A stretch of DNA of 21,377 nucleotides from CAYVAP01 sp964343195 (GTDB taxonomy: Bacteria; Bacteroidota; Bacteroidia; J057). The notes below the pieces were generated by a model. The model saw only the letters and a program-made list of their open reading frames with translations, had not been told where the DNA came from and did not search any database. The stretch covers positions 1 through 21,377 of the forward strand of contig CAYFIR010000113.1 of assembly GCA_964343195.1 (NCBI GenBank). Direction: 5' to 3'. Below, piece by piece: positions 1-8,395 of this stretch; positions within the stretch are counted from its first letter, which is position 1, and each line of letters opens with the position of its first letter. A program made the translations under genes and the position numbers.

Positions 1-460
1 GTTATGTCGCCTCCCCGTTTCACGGGATCGCGGATCAGCGGGACCTACCTTTTTTTCTAGCTCCGCAAATGGACTTTTAATACATGATTTCTGAAAGTGC
101 TATTTCGCCTTCAGCGGGACCTACCTTTTTTCAAAAAAAGGTAGGCCAAAAAACTTCGGCATTTCAGGCTTCCCTGCAAGCCGCCCCGAGCGCCAAATGC
201 CGGGCCAGCGCCGCCACAGGCTTGCTTTATGGCTCTTTTTGAGGGCGGCTTGATAACCGGCAGGGTTCTCTTTGCGTCCTTGCGCCTACCGCTAGGCGGC
301 ATCTTCGATCTGTGTGAGAATAATTTGCTGCGTATTATTCTTCAATTTGCTGCCCTACAGCTCCCCCAATAGTTCAGCCCGCAAGTTCATAAGGAAGGAT
401 AATGCAGGCCCAACAGCCTTGCCATTAGCGAACTGATTATCAAACCGTTGACCCCATCCG
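1..460. repeat. Gene-free left flank with intergenic repeat and hairpins
   Basis: No convincing gene is visible here. The segment has a direct repeat of about 21 bp, beginning TCAGCGGGACCTACC and running into a T-tract, at 35-55 and 111-131. The second copy is followed at once by its inverse, so 120-145 can fold into a hairpin with CCTACC/GGTAGG arms joined by T/A tracts. A smaller hairpin, GCCTA-ccgc-TAGGC, lies at 284-297, and CCCG-tttca-CGGG at 14-26. The stretch 140-300 is GC-rich with many short inverted words. It reads as a dispersed intergenic element downstream of the aminotransferase gene, which ends at 461 on the minus strand. The T-rich hairpin could terminate transcription entering from either side, but that is inference. 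Confidence 0.5.
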
Positions 461-1600
461 CTAGGCATGCTGCTTTTCCAACACTGCCTCCAGAGCTTCC
501 AGGAATTGGTCTGCCTGAGCTATGGTCAGTCCTAGTGGTGGCAACAGCCGGAAGGTATTGGCATCTGAGGAACTGCCCACAAAGATTTTATGGTTGAAGA
601 TGAGTTCCTTACGCAGGGCCGCAGAGGCCTCTTCCAGTTCCACGCCAATCATCAGGCCAAGCCCCCGAACTTCCTTGAATTGAGGCATCGTCCTAAGTTT
701 ATTCAATAGGTAGTCCCCTACCCTCTCAGCATTTTCCAGAAGGCTCTCCTGCTCCAGTACTTCCAAAACTGCCAAACCCGCTGCACAGGCAAGATGATTG
801 CCTCCAAAGGTGGTTCCCAACATGCCATGCCATGGCTTGATGTGTGGGGCGATGAGGACTCCTCCGATCGGAAACCCGTTGCCCATTCCTTTGGCCATGG
901 TAATAATATCGGCCTGAATACCCGCGTGCTGGTGAGCGAAAAACTTCCCACTACGTCCATATCCAGACTGTACTTCGTCCAGGATGAGACAGGTCCCGGT
1001 GCGATCGCACAGGCGACGGGCGCTGCGCAGAAATTCAGGATTGGGGACATGAATTCCGCCGACTCCCTGAATACCCTCGATCACCACGGCACAGTATTGC
1101 TCAGTGTCGAGCAGGTTTTCCAACTCATTGAGGTCGTTGAAACGTAGTCGGGTAACGTGGTCCGTCGGGTTAATGGGAGCCTGAATCTTGGGGTTATCCG
1201 TAATAGCTACCGCAGAAGAAGTCCTGCCGTGGAAGCTGCGCTCCAAAAAGATCACCTTGCGACGTCGGGTATGAAAGGAAGCCAGTTTCAATGCATTCTC
1301 GGTAGCTTCAGCCCCGGTGCTGCACAAAAACAGTTGATAGTCCGGATAGCCTGAAAGTTCCCCCAGCTTTTCAGCCAACTCCACCTGGAGAGGGTTTTTC
1401 ACAGCATTGGAGTAAAAGCCAAGCTTGCCCAGCTGCCCGGAAATCCGGGAAACATAGTGTGGATGGCTATGTCCAATGGAAATCACCGCATGTCCGCCAT
1501 AAAGGTCCAGGTACTGATTCCCGGCATCGTCCCAAATCCGGGCTCCTTCTCCGCGTACAGGCGTGATGTCGTAAAGTGGATAAACGTCAAAAAGGTTCAT
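461..1600 (-). CDS. argD: Acetylornithine/succinylornithine aminotransferase (class III, PLP)
   Basis: A 379-residue class III aminotransferase. The N-terminus with YLDLYGGHAVISIGHSHP is typical of the Bacteroidota ArgD group. Visible fold-type I motifs are CSTGAEATENALK (93-105, phosphate cup), SFHGRT (122-127), LILDEVQSGYGRSG (205-218, with the cofactor-binding Asp208 and Gln211) and TMAKGMGNGFPIGG (234-247), in which Lys237 should form the PLP Schiff base. Length is close to the family norm. It would transfer the delta-amino group between glutamate and the N-acyl-glutamate semialdehyde in arginine synthesis, in the cytoplasm. Bacteroidota are known to use succinylated as well as acetylated intermediates, and the acyl preference cannot be read from the sequence. 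No other arg gene is adjacent. A related ornithine or 4-aminobutyrate aminotransferase is less likely given the short N-terminus. Confidence 0.88.
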   Translation of the reverse strand: MNLFDVYPLYDITPVRGEGARIWDDAGNQYLDLYGGHAVISIGHSHPHYVSRISGQLGKLGFYSNAVKNPLQVELAEKLGELSGYPDYQLFLCSTGAEATENALKLASFHTRRRKVIFLERSFHGRTSSAVAITDNPKIQAPINPTDHVTRLRFNDLNELENLLDTEQYCAVVIEGIQGVGGIHVPNPEFLRSARRLCDRTGTCLILDEVQSGYGRSGKFFAHQHAGIQADIITMAKGMGNGFPIGGVLIAPHIKPWHGMLGTTFGGNHLACAAGLAVLEVLEQESLLENAERVGDYLLNKLRTMPQFKEVRGLGLMIGVELEEASAALRKELIFNHKIFVGSSSDANTFRLLPPLGLTIAQADQFLEALEAVLEKQHA

Positions 1601-1754
1601 GATCTAATGATTGGGCGGTCTGATTTTTAGCCGCCTAACTGCGAAATATGCATTTTTCTCCCACAATCGGAATAAAAAAATGAGGAAAGACGGGGGAAAA
1701 ATGTAATTCTGGAAGGCATAAGGGGTTCGGTGTAGAAAGCTCGAGGTTCAAAGT

Positions 1755-2888
1755 CTACTTACCCAAACATACTTTCAACCAGTTTTCCATGGCTGATACC
1801 TGACTTTCCCAGGCATAATCGGCTGGAGATAATTGGGGCGGCTGCCAGTTTCTTATCCTTTCGATCAAATCTTCTGGAGCCATGTCCTCAACATGTGGAA
1901 ATCCGAAGGGAGATTGCTCATTGAGCTGCTTCCAGGCTGGCTGGTCGCTAAAAATCAGCGGACGCCCGGCCTGCATGAATTCGAAGAACCGCGTGGGGAT
2001 TTTGCCTCGAATCTGTGGCAGGTCATGATACAGCGCCAGTCCCGCTTCGCAATGGTCGATCAACCGGGTGATGTCCTGATGGGGGACATAATCTTCCCCC
2101 CCGATGAGCGTAATCTCCTCGCTGTAAGGAGATTGTCGGATTCTTCCATGCAATCTCCGGAGTAATTCCATCTGCTGCGAATGTCCCGCAATGACCAATC
2201 GAATCGGGCTGATTGGGTACCACTTTTCCCATAGGTCAATGGATTCAAACAACCCCCAGGCCTCTGCCAATGTGCCACAGTAGAGTAGATAGGGTTGCTG
2301 AGGAAGGGATACATCAGAAATCGACTCATCTTTTTGAGCACGATTTTCCAGCACGACCCGGTTGCTTCCTTCCCATCCTAGTTGCCCGGCATACACCCGT
2401 TCGGCAAAGCTCACTCCATCGACCCAGCGGTGAACCATGCGATTTTCCCAAAAGCTAAAAGCCCGACTCATCAGCCTTCGGACTCCAATAGGCCAATGTG
2501 CTCCATGCCGGATGTTCAGGGTGTAATTTTCATGCACGTCATAAAGGATCGCCGCGCCCGTCTTTCGTTTGAGCCAGGGAACCCGCCACAGCAGTTCCGG
2601 GGTATGAATCACGTAAGCATCGGCCTTGAGCTCGGCGGCTTTTGGCATCAACCAAAAGGGAGCCAGCCAACGGCGGCGCGACATTCGTCCGAATATTCCT
2701 GTCGGGATCAACTCCACGCTTTTAGATTCCAATTCCCCCTCCTCTCCCTGTGCCAATATGCTCACCCGATACCCCAGTTTCACCTGGGTGCGAGCCAGCT
2801 TCCCAAAAATGCGGGTATGCCGCACGGGATTGAGTACGCTGAGGTGGACGATATGAAGGGAACCGGACGGCATGGGCTTTGGTTTCAA
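1755..2888 (-). CDS. Glycosyltransferase, GT4/GT-B-like
   Basis: A 377-residue protein with the two-half layout of GT-B glycosyltransferases. The N-terminal half starts with a Rossmann-like strand (LHIVHLSVLNPVRHTRIFGK, about residues 11-30), followed by the acceptor-side domain with VHENY. The C-terminal half opens with PYLLYCGTLAEAWG, continues through RLVIAGHS and LALYHD, and has KIPTRFFEFMQAGRPLIFSD near 296-315, which matches the nucleotide-sugar binding region (P-x-K-x-x-E-x-x-A-x-G) of group 1 enzymes. There is no signal peptide or membrane segment, so it is probably a peripheral cytoplasmic enzyme of polysaccharide or glycolipid synthesis. Sugar and acceptor cannot be predicted. It lies 154 bp upstream of the aminotransferase gene on the same strand and is divergent from the Nudix gene; no other polysaccharide genes are nearby. 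Confidence 0.75.
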   Translation of the reverse strand: MKPKPMPSGSLHIVHLSVLNPVRHTRIFGKLARTQVKLGYRVSILAQGEEGELESKSVELIPTGIFGRMSRRRWLAPFWLMPKAAELKADAYVIHTPELLWRVPWLKRKTGAAILYDVHENYTLNIRHGAHWPIGVRRLMSRAFSFWENRMVHRWVDGVSFAERVYAGQLGWEGSNRVVLENRAQKDESISDVSLPQQPYLLYCGTLAEAWGLFESIDLWEKWYPISPIRLVIAGHSQQMELLRRLHGRIRQSPYSEEITLIGGEDYVPHQDITRLIDHCEAGLALYHDLPQIRGKIPTRFFEFMQAGRPLIFSDQPAWKQLNEQSPFGFPHVEDMAPEDLIERIRNWQPPQLSPADYAWESQVSAMENWLKVCLGK

Positions 2889-2950
2889 CCGCTAAGATCC
2901 GAAAACGTAGCGTTATCCGCCTAACTGATGGGAGAATCCCTTTTGCCCTT

Positions 2951-2958
2951 TATTTTTG
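2951..2958 (+). promoter_or_regulatory. Candidate -7 box (TATTTTTG) of the Nudix gene
   Basis: TATTTTTG matches the Bacteroidota -7 consensus TAnnTTTG exactly and lies 15 nt before ATG 2974. No clear TTG/TTTG -33 element is seen at the right spacing, so the call rests on one box. If used, the transcript would have a very short leader. Confidence 0.35.
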
Positions 2959-2973
2959 CTCCAAATCAACGTC

Positions 2974-3480
2974 ATGAACGAATACTGGATAGAAAATGGC
3001 CCGGTTGATCCGGATCCCCTTCAGGCTGACCTCCTGCCACTCGATACCTACCGTGAAGCTCATGCTGGCATGGTGATCGCCTGCCACGACATTTTCATTG
3101 AATACATGGGCGGAATGCTACTGGTAAGGCGCACCAATTTCCCTGCTGTGGATATTCTGTGGCCCATCGGGGGACGGGTGGCTCGGGGCATGGGAGCCGA
3201 GGATTCCATTCGACTAAAGGTCAGGCAGGAGTGCAACCTCGACCTGAGCGATGTCGAGGTGATCGGCCACGCTCGGACTTACTTTTCCACCGATCCCTTT
3301 GGACATGGCAAGGGGACTGACAGCCTCAACATCGTCCTTCGTGCCAAAGGCTTCGGCGAACTCAAACTGGATGACCTTCACGAGCGTCCCAGCATCATCA
3401 AACCTGAGGAATACACCGACGACTTTCGGGCGCAATTGCATCCCTATGTACGGGATTATATGGATGTTTGCTGGAGGTAG
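2974..3480 (+). CDS. Degenerate Nudix-fold protein, GDP-mannose hydrolase-like
   Basis: 168 residues from ATG 2974. A TTG 18 bp upstream (2956) is in frame but overlaps a TATTTTTG promoter-like box, so the ATG is preferred. The middle, MLLVRRTNFPAVDILWPIGG (48-67), resembles the strand and loop leading into the Nudix helix of GDP-mannose mannosyl hydrolases. The Nudix box (about 66-88) is eroded: after GGRV the usual acidic residue is Met73, the R-E pair of REUXEE is Leu81-Lys82, and only Glu86 of the usual cluster remains. GDP-mannose hydrolases already depart from the consensus, so some activity may persist, but an altered or lost hydrolase function is plausible. It is divergent from the glycosyltransferase gene, which fits a nucleotide-sugar role, though this link is inferred. 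Confidence 0.68.
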   Translation: MNEYWIENGPVDPDPLQADLLPLDTYREAHAGMVIACHDIFIEYMGGMLLVRRTNFPAVDILWPIGGRVARGMGAEDSIRLKVRQECNLDLSDVEVIGHARTYFSTDPFGHGKGTDSLNIVLRAKGFGELKLDDLHERPSIIKPEEYTDDFRAQLHPYVRDYMDVCWR

Positions 3481-3565
3481 GAAGAGGGTGTACCTGATCG
3501 GTTTGAAACGTCGAATCACGCCCCAGAGGGATCAGCCAGCGACTTATTTCGTCCCCAAAACTCCC

Positions 3566-4036
3566 CTACTGCCTCATCTCCAGAAACGCTAACAATTCGT
3601 CGTAGTCTTTGGCGAATGCATCGTTGCTGCTAATTCTCCGACGAAAAGCGGGAGCCAGTTGTCGCAGTTTCTGAGCGGAAGGTTGCCGATTGAGGGTGTA
3701 GACAAAGTCCATTAGCTCATCGTGATCGACATGGCGCTGCCAACCTTCAAATTCTTTGGAGATCAGCCTCAGAGCCAGATCATTATCGGAACGAAACTTC
3801 CGAACCAGCTCCATTGCCTGGCCATTATTGCGTTGAGCGCTGGCCTCATCAAGGAGCTCTGCCACCTTCTCCACAAGTTTGATATACTTCATGGAGGTGT
3901 CGTGGTTGCGCAGGGCATAGTTGGTCAGCTCCGTACGGCTTTCCGGGCTCAGGGCACCGTCACGAGGATCCTTGCAGGCACCCAGAACCAGCAGGAGTAA
4001 AATCAGGATAGGTACTTTATGAAAAAAGTGTCTCAT
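3566..4036 (-). CDS. Small lipoprotein of unknown function
   Basis: 156 residues from the ATG at 4034-4036. An in-frame ATG 15 bp upstream is possible, but the downstream one gives a clean lipoprotein signal: basic N-terminus MRHFFHK, a leucine-rich core, and lipobox LGAC with Cys21 as the lipidated residue. The mature part is about 135 residues, soluble, rich in charged residues and mostly helical in appearance, with no recognised domain or catalytic motif. It would be anchored in the periplasm or outer membrane. It is convergent with the Nudix gene (85 bp apart) and divergent from the cyclophilin gene (135 bp between starts), so it seems to be a single-gene transcript. I do not recognise the family. 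Confidence 0.72.
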   Translation of the reverse strand: MRHFFHKVPILILLLLVLGACKDPRDGALSPESRTELTNYALRNHDTSMKYIKLVEKVAELLDEASAQRNNGQAMELVRKFRSDNDLALRLISKEFEGWQRHVDHDELMDFVYTLNRQPSAQKLRQLAPAFRRRISSNDAFAKDYDELLAFLEMRQ

Positions 4037-4086
4037 AGAGAGAAACGGCATTCGGCTGTATATCTATCCTTAAAGATAGCATTTTG

Positions 4087-4118
4087 TTTGGTTCTCAGGA
4101 GCAGAGGCGATATTATTG
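4087..4118 (+). promoter_or_regulatory. Candidate promoter of the cyclophilin gene
   Basis: TTTG at 4087-4090 and TATTATTG at 4111-4118 are 20 nt apart, close to the Bacteroidota pattern TTTG-N19-20-TAnnTTTG, with one mismatch in the second box. The ATG follows 53 nt downstream. Called by eye only. Confidence 0.35.
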
Positions 4119-4171
4119 GAATCGCGGAGTGAATTGTTTGCCAATTCTTCACCACAAAAACTGTCAAAAAC

Positions 4172-4900
4172 ATGCGCCTAAAAGTGCTCTTTTGCCTCCT
4201 GCTGGGAGGAGCTTTGCTGATGCCTTCTTTACAGGCACAACTCTTTGGGAAGAAGGACTCCCTGGTGGTCCTGCATACTCCTGAAGGAGACATCACCCTA
4301 AGGCTTTATGAGGAAACCCCTATTCACCGAAGCAACTTTCTGAAGCTCGCCCAGGAAGGGTTTTATGACAGCACGATTTTTCATCGAATCATTAAGGATT
4401 TCATGGTTCAGGGAGGAGATCCCTACTCCAAGAACGCCGCTACCCGTTCCCAGTCTGGTCAGGGCAGTCCGGGTTATACCCTGCCAGCAGAATTCAACCC
4501 AGCATTTTTTCACAAGAGAGGGGTACTGGCAGCGGCCCGTATGCCAGATAACGTGAATCCCAAAATGGAATCCAATGGGTCACAGTTCTACATCGTACAG
4601 GGCAAAAAGTTCAGCGATGCTGAGTTGGAAGGAGCGCAGCGGAGAGTTCAGCAGATCCTTGGACCAGACTATACCATCAGCGAAGAAATGCGTAAGGTGT
4701 ATCAGGAGGTAGGCGGAGCCCCCTGGCTGGACCAACAATACACCGTATTTGGGGAGGTAATCGAAGGCATGGAGGTTATTGACAAACTTGCAGACTTACC
4801 ACTGCGAGGCAGTCGCCCCGTCGAAGACATTTTCATCACTGCGGAGGTCATCGTGATGAGAAAGAAAAAAATTACCAGGGAATACGGGACGGAGTACTAA
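4172..4900 (+). CDS. Secreted cyclophilin-type peptidyl-prolyl cis-trans isomerase
   Basis: 242 residues. A signal peptide (about 1-22, MRLKVLFCLLLGGALLMPS then LQA-Q) points to the periplasm. The cyclophilin domain starts near residue 31 (VVLHTPEGDITLRLYEETP). It contains FHRIIKDFMVQGGDP (70-84), where Arg72 matches the catalytic Arg of CypA, then GVLAAARM (117-124) and GSQFYIVQG (136-144). Between GSQFYI and the closing YTVFGEVIEGMEVIDKLA there is an insert of roughly 40 residues, helical in look, as is common in Bacteroidota periplasmic cyclophilins. The Trp of CypA that gives cyclosporin binding is not evident. The enzyme would speed prolyl isomerisation during folding of exported proteins. 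It is followed after 101 bp by the SGNH-like lipoprotein gene on the same strand. Confidence 0.9.
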   Translation: MRLKVLFCLLLGGALLMPSLQAQLFGKKDSLVVLHTPEGDITLRLYEETPIHRSNFLKLAQEGFYDSTIFHRIIKDFMVQGGDPYSKNAATRSQSGQGSPGYTLPAEFNPAFFHKRGVLAAARMPDNVNPKMESNGSQFYIVQGKKFSDAELEGAQRRVQQILGPDYTISEEMRKVYQEVGGAPWLDQQYTVFGEVIEGMEVIDKLADLPLRGSRPVEDIFITAEVIVMRKKKITREYGTEY

Positions 4901-5001
4901 AAAATAATTGTCCGCTTTTAGCCCGACTGCAGGGAACCTCTTGGCAGTGGTTTGCGATATAGAAGCGAGGGATCTGTGAGAACAGTAGGCATATCAACTG
5001 C

Positions 5002-6312
5002 ATGAAGCAAACATTTACACATCTATTCATACTGACTTGTTTTTTCTGGTTACTCAGTGGCTGTGATCGGGACAACCTGCACCCAGTGCTTTCCCCGGGT
5101 CTATTGCCGTTGGAAGAATATACCGCCTGGGGAGACGGATTTACAGCCGGTTTCACCCAGGCTTCCTGGCAATACCACGGACTACCCGGACTTTTTGCAG
5201 AAGGTCAACAGTATGCCTATCCCAATCTCCTGGCCCAGCAGTTTTCGCTGGTAGATACCAACGTCCATTTTCAACAGTACCTGACACCCGGCAATGGTTC
5301 CGGATACTTCCTGCTCGAGAGCATCGACTCCGATCCCTGCGAGGAGCAACCTCCCAGTTTGTACCGGGAAATACTAGCAGCAGATCCCATCTGGACCGAG
5401 CCTACAGATTCGCAACCTGATAACCTGGCCGTCCCCTATCTTTCCGTGGCCAAAACCATGGATGAGGACCTATACTGGAAGAGTCCATTTGCATCGCGTT
5501 TAGGGCTGGAAGGCAGTTACCTCCAGGCCATGGCAGATGAGCAGGGACGCATGGCGACCCTTTGGCTGGGACTGGAAGACGTGCTGGGATATGCCATGAC
5601 CGGTACTGCCAGTGCAGCCTATTCTGCTACTTCTGTAGAATTATTTGCTGACAGATTTGCCCAAATGCTGGATCAGTTGACAGCCTCCCCCCTGGGCCGT
5701 GACTATCTGATAGTAGGTAACATCCCTGACCCCACCAGCTTTCCCTACTTTCAGGCCATGCCTCATCGATTTGCCTCAGCCGAGGATTGTGGCAACCGTA
5801 GCTGGTTGATTTACTTCCAGGACGCAAACACCGGTGACGTTCGTTTTGCCTCAGAAGAAGACCGGGTACTGCTATTGGCCCAGCAGGAACTGGGAAAATC
5901 CAACGACCTTCCCGGCCAGAAAGGCCTGCATCGGGAGAACCCACTGCCCGCCCAGATGGTACTTTCCAGAGAAGGGGTAAAAGAGATACAGGGGATTGTG
6001 AAGGACTATAACCGAACCATCGACAGCCTGGTAACCGACTTAAATGGCAGGAAAGGCTACATCGCAGCAATCGTAGTGGACCTTCATCAGCAGTTTGAAG
6101 AGTTGAACTCTGGTCAGGTGATCGACGGGGCCAATGTTTCCAACACTTACCTGTCCGGTGGAATTTTTGACTCCGATGGCCGCAACCTCACCCCCAGAGG
6201 TCAGGCATTCGTAGCCAATGCGTTTATCAAAGCCATCAATGAAAATACCCCATGGAGGGCCCATTTACCCCTATTGGATCTGGGTAACTATCCCGGGATG
6301 AGGTATCCCTGA
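5002..6312 (+). CDS. SGNH/GDSL-fold lipoprotein with altered catalytic residues
   Basis: 436 residues. The N-terminus is a lipoprotein signal with lipobox LSGC (Cys21). The body follows the Bacteroidota GDSL-like lipoprotein pattern: an opening block TAWGDGFTAGF (41-51), then YAYPNLLAQQF (71-81), a central GNIPDPTSFPYF, and the closing block FDSDGRNLTPRGQAF near 389-403, followed by VANAFIKAIN. In active relatives the first block carries the nucleophile as GNS or GDS; here that position is Gly46 (codon GGA at 5137-5139). The closing block normally reads DxxH; here Asp392 is kept but the His is Asn395 (codon AAC at 6184-6186). With two triad members changed, ordinary esterase/lipase activity is unlikely. 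It may bind a ligand or act structurally at the outer membrane. The frame is intact, which argues against simple decay. Confidence 0.78.
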   Translation: MKQTFTHLFILTCFFWLLSGCDRDNLHPVLSPGLLPLEEYTAWGDGFTAGFTQASWQYHGLPGLFAEGQQYAYPNLLAQQFSLVDTNVHFQQYLTPGNGSGYFLLESIDSDPCEEQPPSLYREILAADPIWTEPTDSQPDNLAVPYLSVAKTMDEDLYWKSPFASRLGLEGSYLQAMADEQGRMATLWLGLEDVLGYAMTGTASAAYSATSVELFADRFAQMLDQLTASPLGRDYLIVGNIPDPTSFPYFQAMPHRFASAEDCGNRSWLIYFQDANTGDVRFASEEDRVLLLAQQELGKSNDLPGQKGLHRENPLPAQMVLSREGVKEIQGIVKDYNRTIDSLVTDLNGRKGYIAAIVVDLHQQFEELNSGQVIDGANVSNTYLSGGIFDSDGRNLTPRGQAFVANAFIKAINENTPWRAHLPLLDLGNYPGMRYP

Positions 6313-6413
6313 CTTATTTTGTTTTTTTGGCATATTCTGGCTTAACTTCATCAACCATTGCGGTCATAGCAGCATCGTTATAACTGTAACCCCATCCCAA
6401 GGTTGAAGCCCAT

Positions 6414-7049
6414 ATGTCAGAACAGCTATTTCAGCGCGAATTTGAATGCCCATCATGCGGTGGTCCCATGGCCCAGCGCTCACCTGGTGCCCGCACCCTT
6501 GTGTGTGGATACTGCGGCCAAACCAGCCATTTGAATGCAGACTCCCTCGAATCCGCTGGAGACAAGCACCTGTTGGTGGACTATGGCTCGACCCTGTCGA
6601 TCGGTCAACAGCGTCGCCTCGTCAATACCGAACAGACTATCATGATCCTGGGCCGAATCAGGTTGAAATATGAGGATGGATTTTGGGATGAGTGGTATGC
6701 CATAGACCTGGACAATGGTTCAGGAGTCTGGATTCAGGAAGATGACGGACAGTTCGTCATCTTTAAGGCAGTAAAAGAACTGGTTTCGGTACCTGATTTC
6801 GATTCCTTTAGAATCGGCAACTGGTCAGACCTTGGGGGCAACTGGGAACAAACCTTTCTCACCTCCAAAAGCAGAGCTGAAGTCGAAGGCGGTGAGGGGG
6901 AACTTCCTTTTCGAATCATTCCGGGAGAGCCGGCAGACTTTGTAGAAGGCGTGGCAAATGGCAAGGTGGTCAGCGTAGAGCTTCTGCCCGATGAAAAAAC
7001 TCTTTACCTTGGAGAACCGACACTCCTGGTAGAAATGGCCTTGGCATAA
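6414..7049 (+). CDS. DUF4178 protein with N-terminal zinc ribbon
   Basis: 211 residues. A CxxC...CxxC zinc ribbon lies at the N-terminus (Cys12, Cys15, Cys31, Cys34). A beta-rich DUF4178-like domain follows (about 50-200), recognisable by LSIGQQRRL, an ILGRIRLKYEDGFWDEWYAID segment and a GVWIQEDDG turn. There is no signal peptide or membrane segment, so it is probably cytoplasmic. DUF4178 genes are known mainly by context: elsewhere they sit with DUF350 membrane proteins, SAM decarboxylase/spermidine synthase-like genes and PspA-type membrane-stress genes. None of those is seen here. The next gene encodes a second, larger member only 33 bp downstream, suggesting one operon and perhaps a hetero-complex. 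The molecular function is unknown. Confidence 0.75.
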   Translation: MSEQLFQREFECPSCGGPMAQRSPGARTLVCGYCGQTSHLNADSLESAGDKHLLVDYGSTLSIGQQRRLVNTEQTIMILGRIRLKYEDGFWDEWYAIDLDNGSGVWIQEDDGQFVIFKAVKELVSVPDFDSFRIGNWSDLGGNWEQTFLTSKSRAEVEGGEGELPFRIIPGEPADFVEGVANGKVVSVELLPDEKTLYLGEPTLLVEMALA

Positions 7050-7082
7050 AATTTTCCCAAACAGCATCCCCAAACCTCACTC

Positions 7083-8369
7083 ATGGACGCCTCTACGACC
7101 CAAAATACTTCCCAACCATCCATTCGACAGTTTGATTGTACCGGCTGTGGCAATGCCCTCAGTGTGCTACATCCCCGTGCGAAAGAGATTGCCTGCCCCT
7201 ATTGTGGTTCTGTTTTGGATGTCAACTCTGAAGCTCACCAGATTCTTTCCAAAATGGGAGGCCCGGAGCGTCATGAGCCATTTTCATTCCTCAAACTGGG
7301 GATGGTGGCAGAGTTTCCGGATGGCAAATACCAGTTCATCTCCCGGACCAGATGGCGTCAGAAGTACAAAGAATTTTGGCGGGAAGAAGGCGAAACAGGA
7401 TATTCCAACGAGGTCTGGATCTATGACGAATGGCTCCTCATCGATGAGAATCGGACATATCTCTACCTCGTCGAGGATAAGGAAGGATACTGGATTTCCG
7501 AAGAAATCATCCCCGAAACGCCAACCTTGCTGCCCCGCGATCTGCGAATGAGCTTCTTCAAAGGGCAGCCTGAGCGGCAGGTACAGGAGTATGGGAATGC
7601 CGAAGTCATCTATTTTGAAGGGGAATCCAATTACCAGATTACCAAAGGAGATCAAATAAGATTCGCTTCCTATAAAAACAATGGAATCACCTACAGTGCC
7701 GAGTGGCGCATGGTTTCCAAGGATGAGATCAAGGAAGTGGAATTTTTCCAGGAAACGCCGATCTCGCGCCGAAAGGTGGTGGAAGCCGTTGGGGACAACG
7801 AGGAAATGGCTGTCCTGGCCCAAAAAGCTTCCGACTGGAACTTTGTCTACCAGGTAGCCCGGATTGCGATGTTTGTTTTCCTTGCAATGACACTGTGGAC
7901 CTGCACCAGTTCGGGGACCAAACTCCATGAGCAGGACATCCCACTGACCTCAATACTCGGTGAAAATGGCTATCTGTCAGAGCCGTTTGAAATACCACGT
8001 GAAGGCGTATACAAGTTGTCTCTCACCGCCAGAGATCTGGCTAACAATACCGAGGTGTATGTTTTCAGCTATATCCTCGACTCTGAAGGGATGGCCCTGA
8101 ACAGCATTGAAGAGACATTTTACTATTATACCGGGTACGATTCGGAGGGTCAGTGGACAGAATCGGACTTCTCTGGCGGAAAGCGCTTTCGGGTAACAGA
8201 GACTGGAACCTACCGGGTACAGTTTTTTGCAGATTCCGAAACCAGCATTTTTGGGGGTACTGTCCGAATCGAATTAAACGAAGGAGTAATGTTAACGCGT
8301 TATGCCTTTATCGCCCTGCTCATCAGCATTGTGGTCATGGTGGTTGCGGGATCAAAAAGAAAAGTATAA
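7083..8369 (+). CDS. Membrane-anchored DUF4178 zinc-ribbon protein
   Basis: 428 residues. Zinc ribbon cysteines are Cys19, Cys22, Cys38 and Cys41. A DUF4178-like domain covers roughly 60-240 (FLKLGMVAEF, then VWIYDEWLLID and YLYLVEDKEGYWISEE). Two membrane spans follow, one near 258-276 (ARIAMFVFLAMTLWTC) and one at the C-terminus, 403-424 (MLTRYAFIALLISIVVMVVAG). The roughly 125 residues between them look like a beta-sandwich (FEIPREGVYKLSLTARDL...TGTYRVQFFADSETS) and should face the periplasm if the N-terminal domains are cytoplasmic. This arrangement could couple an envelope-side sensing domain to a cytoplasmic zinc-ribbon/DUF4178 module; that is inference. It is 33 bp after the first DUF4178 gene and 26 bp before the 80-residue gene. 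Confidence 0.78.
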   Translation: MDASTTQNTSQPSIRQFDCTGCGNALSVLHPRAKEIACPYCGSVLDVNSEAHQILSKMGGPERHEPFSFLKLGMVAEFPDGKYQFISRTRWRQKYKEFWREEGETGYSNEVWIYDEWLLIDENRTYLYLVEDKEGYWISEEIIPETPTLLPRDLRMSFFKGQPERQVQEYGNAEVIYFEGESNYQITKGDQIRFASYKNNGITYSAEWRMVSKDEIKEVEFFQETPISRRKVVEAVGDNEEMAVLAQKASDWNFVYQVARIAMFVFLAMTLWTCTSSGTKLHEQDIPLTSILGENGYLSEPFEIPREGVYKLSLTARDLANNTEVYVFSYILDSEGMALNSIEETFYYYTGYDSEGQWTESDFSGGKRFRVTETGTYRVQFFADSETSIFGGTVRIELNEGVMLTRYAFIALLISIVVMVVAGSKRKV

Positions 8370-8395
8370 GCACTTATTTCCATTGAAAGACTATT

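Noticed and set aside
111..302. 63-codon minus-strand reading frame in the left intergenic element
   Set aside because: It lies wholly in hairpin- and repeat-rich DNA, is Arg/Lys/Gly-rich with no domain or signal, and one end coincides with the direct repeat. More likely a by-product of a dispersed repeat.
2382..2924. 180-codon plus-strand frame opposite the glycosyltransferase
   Set aside because: Antisense to a well-supported gene, with no recognisable motif.
2956..2973. TTG start six codons upstream for the Nudix protein
   Set aside because: TTG 2956 is part of a TATTTTTG promoter-like box and the added residues show no family similarity; ATG 2974 is better.
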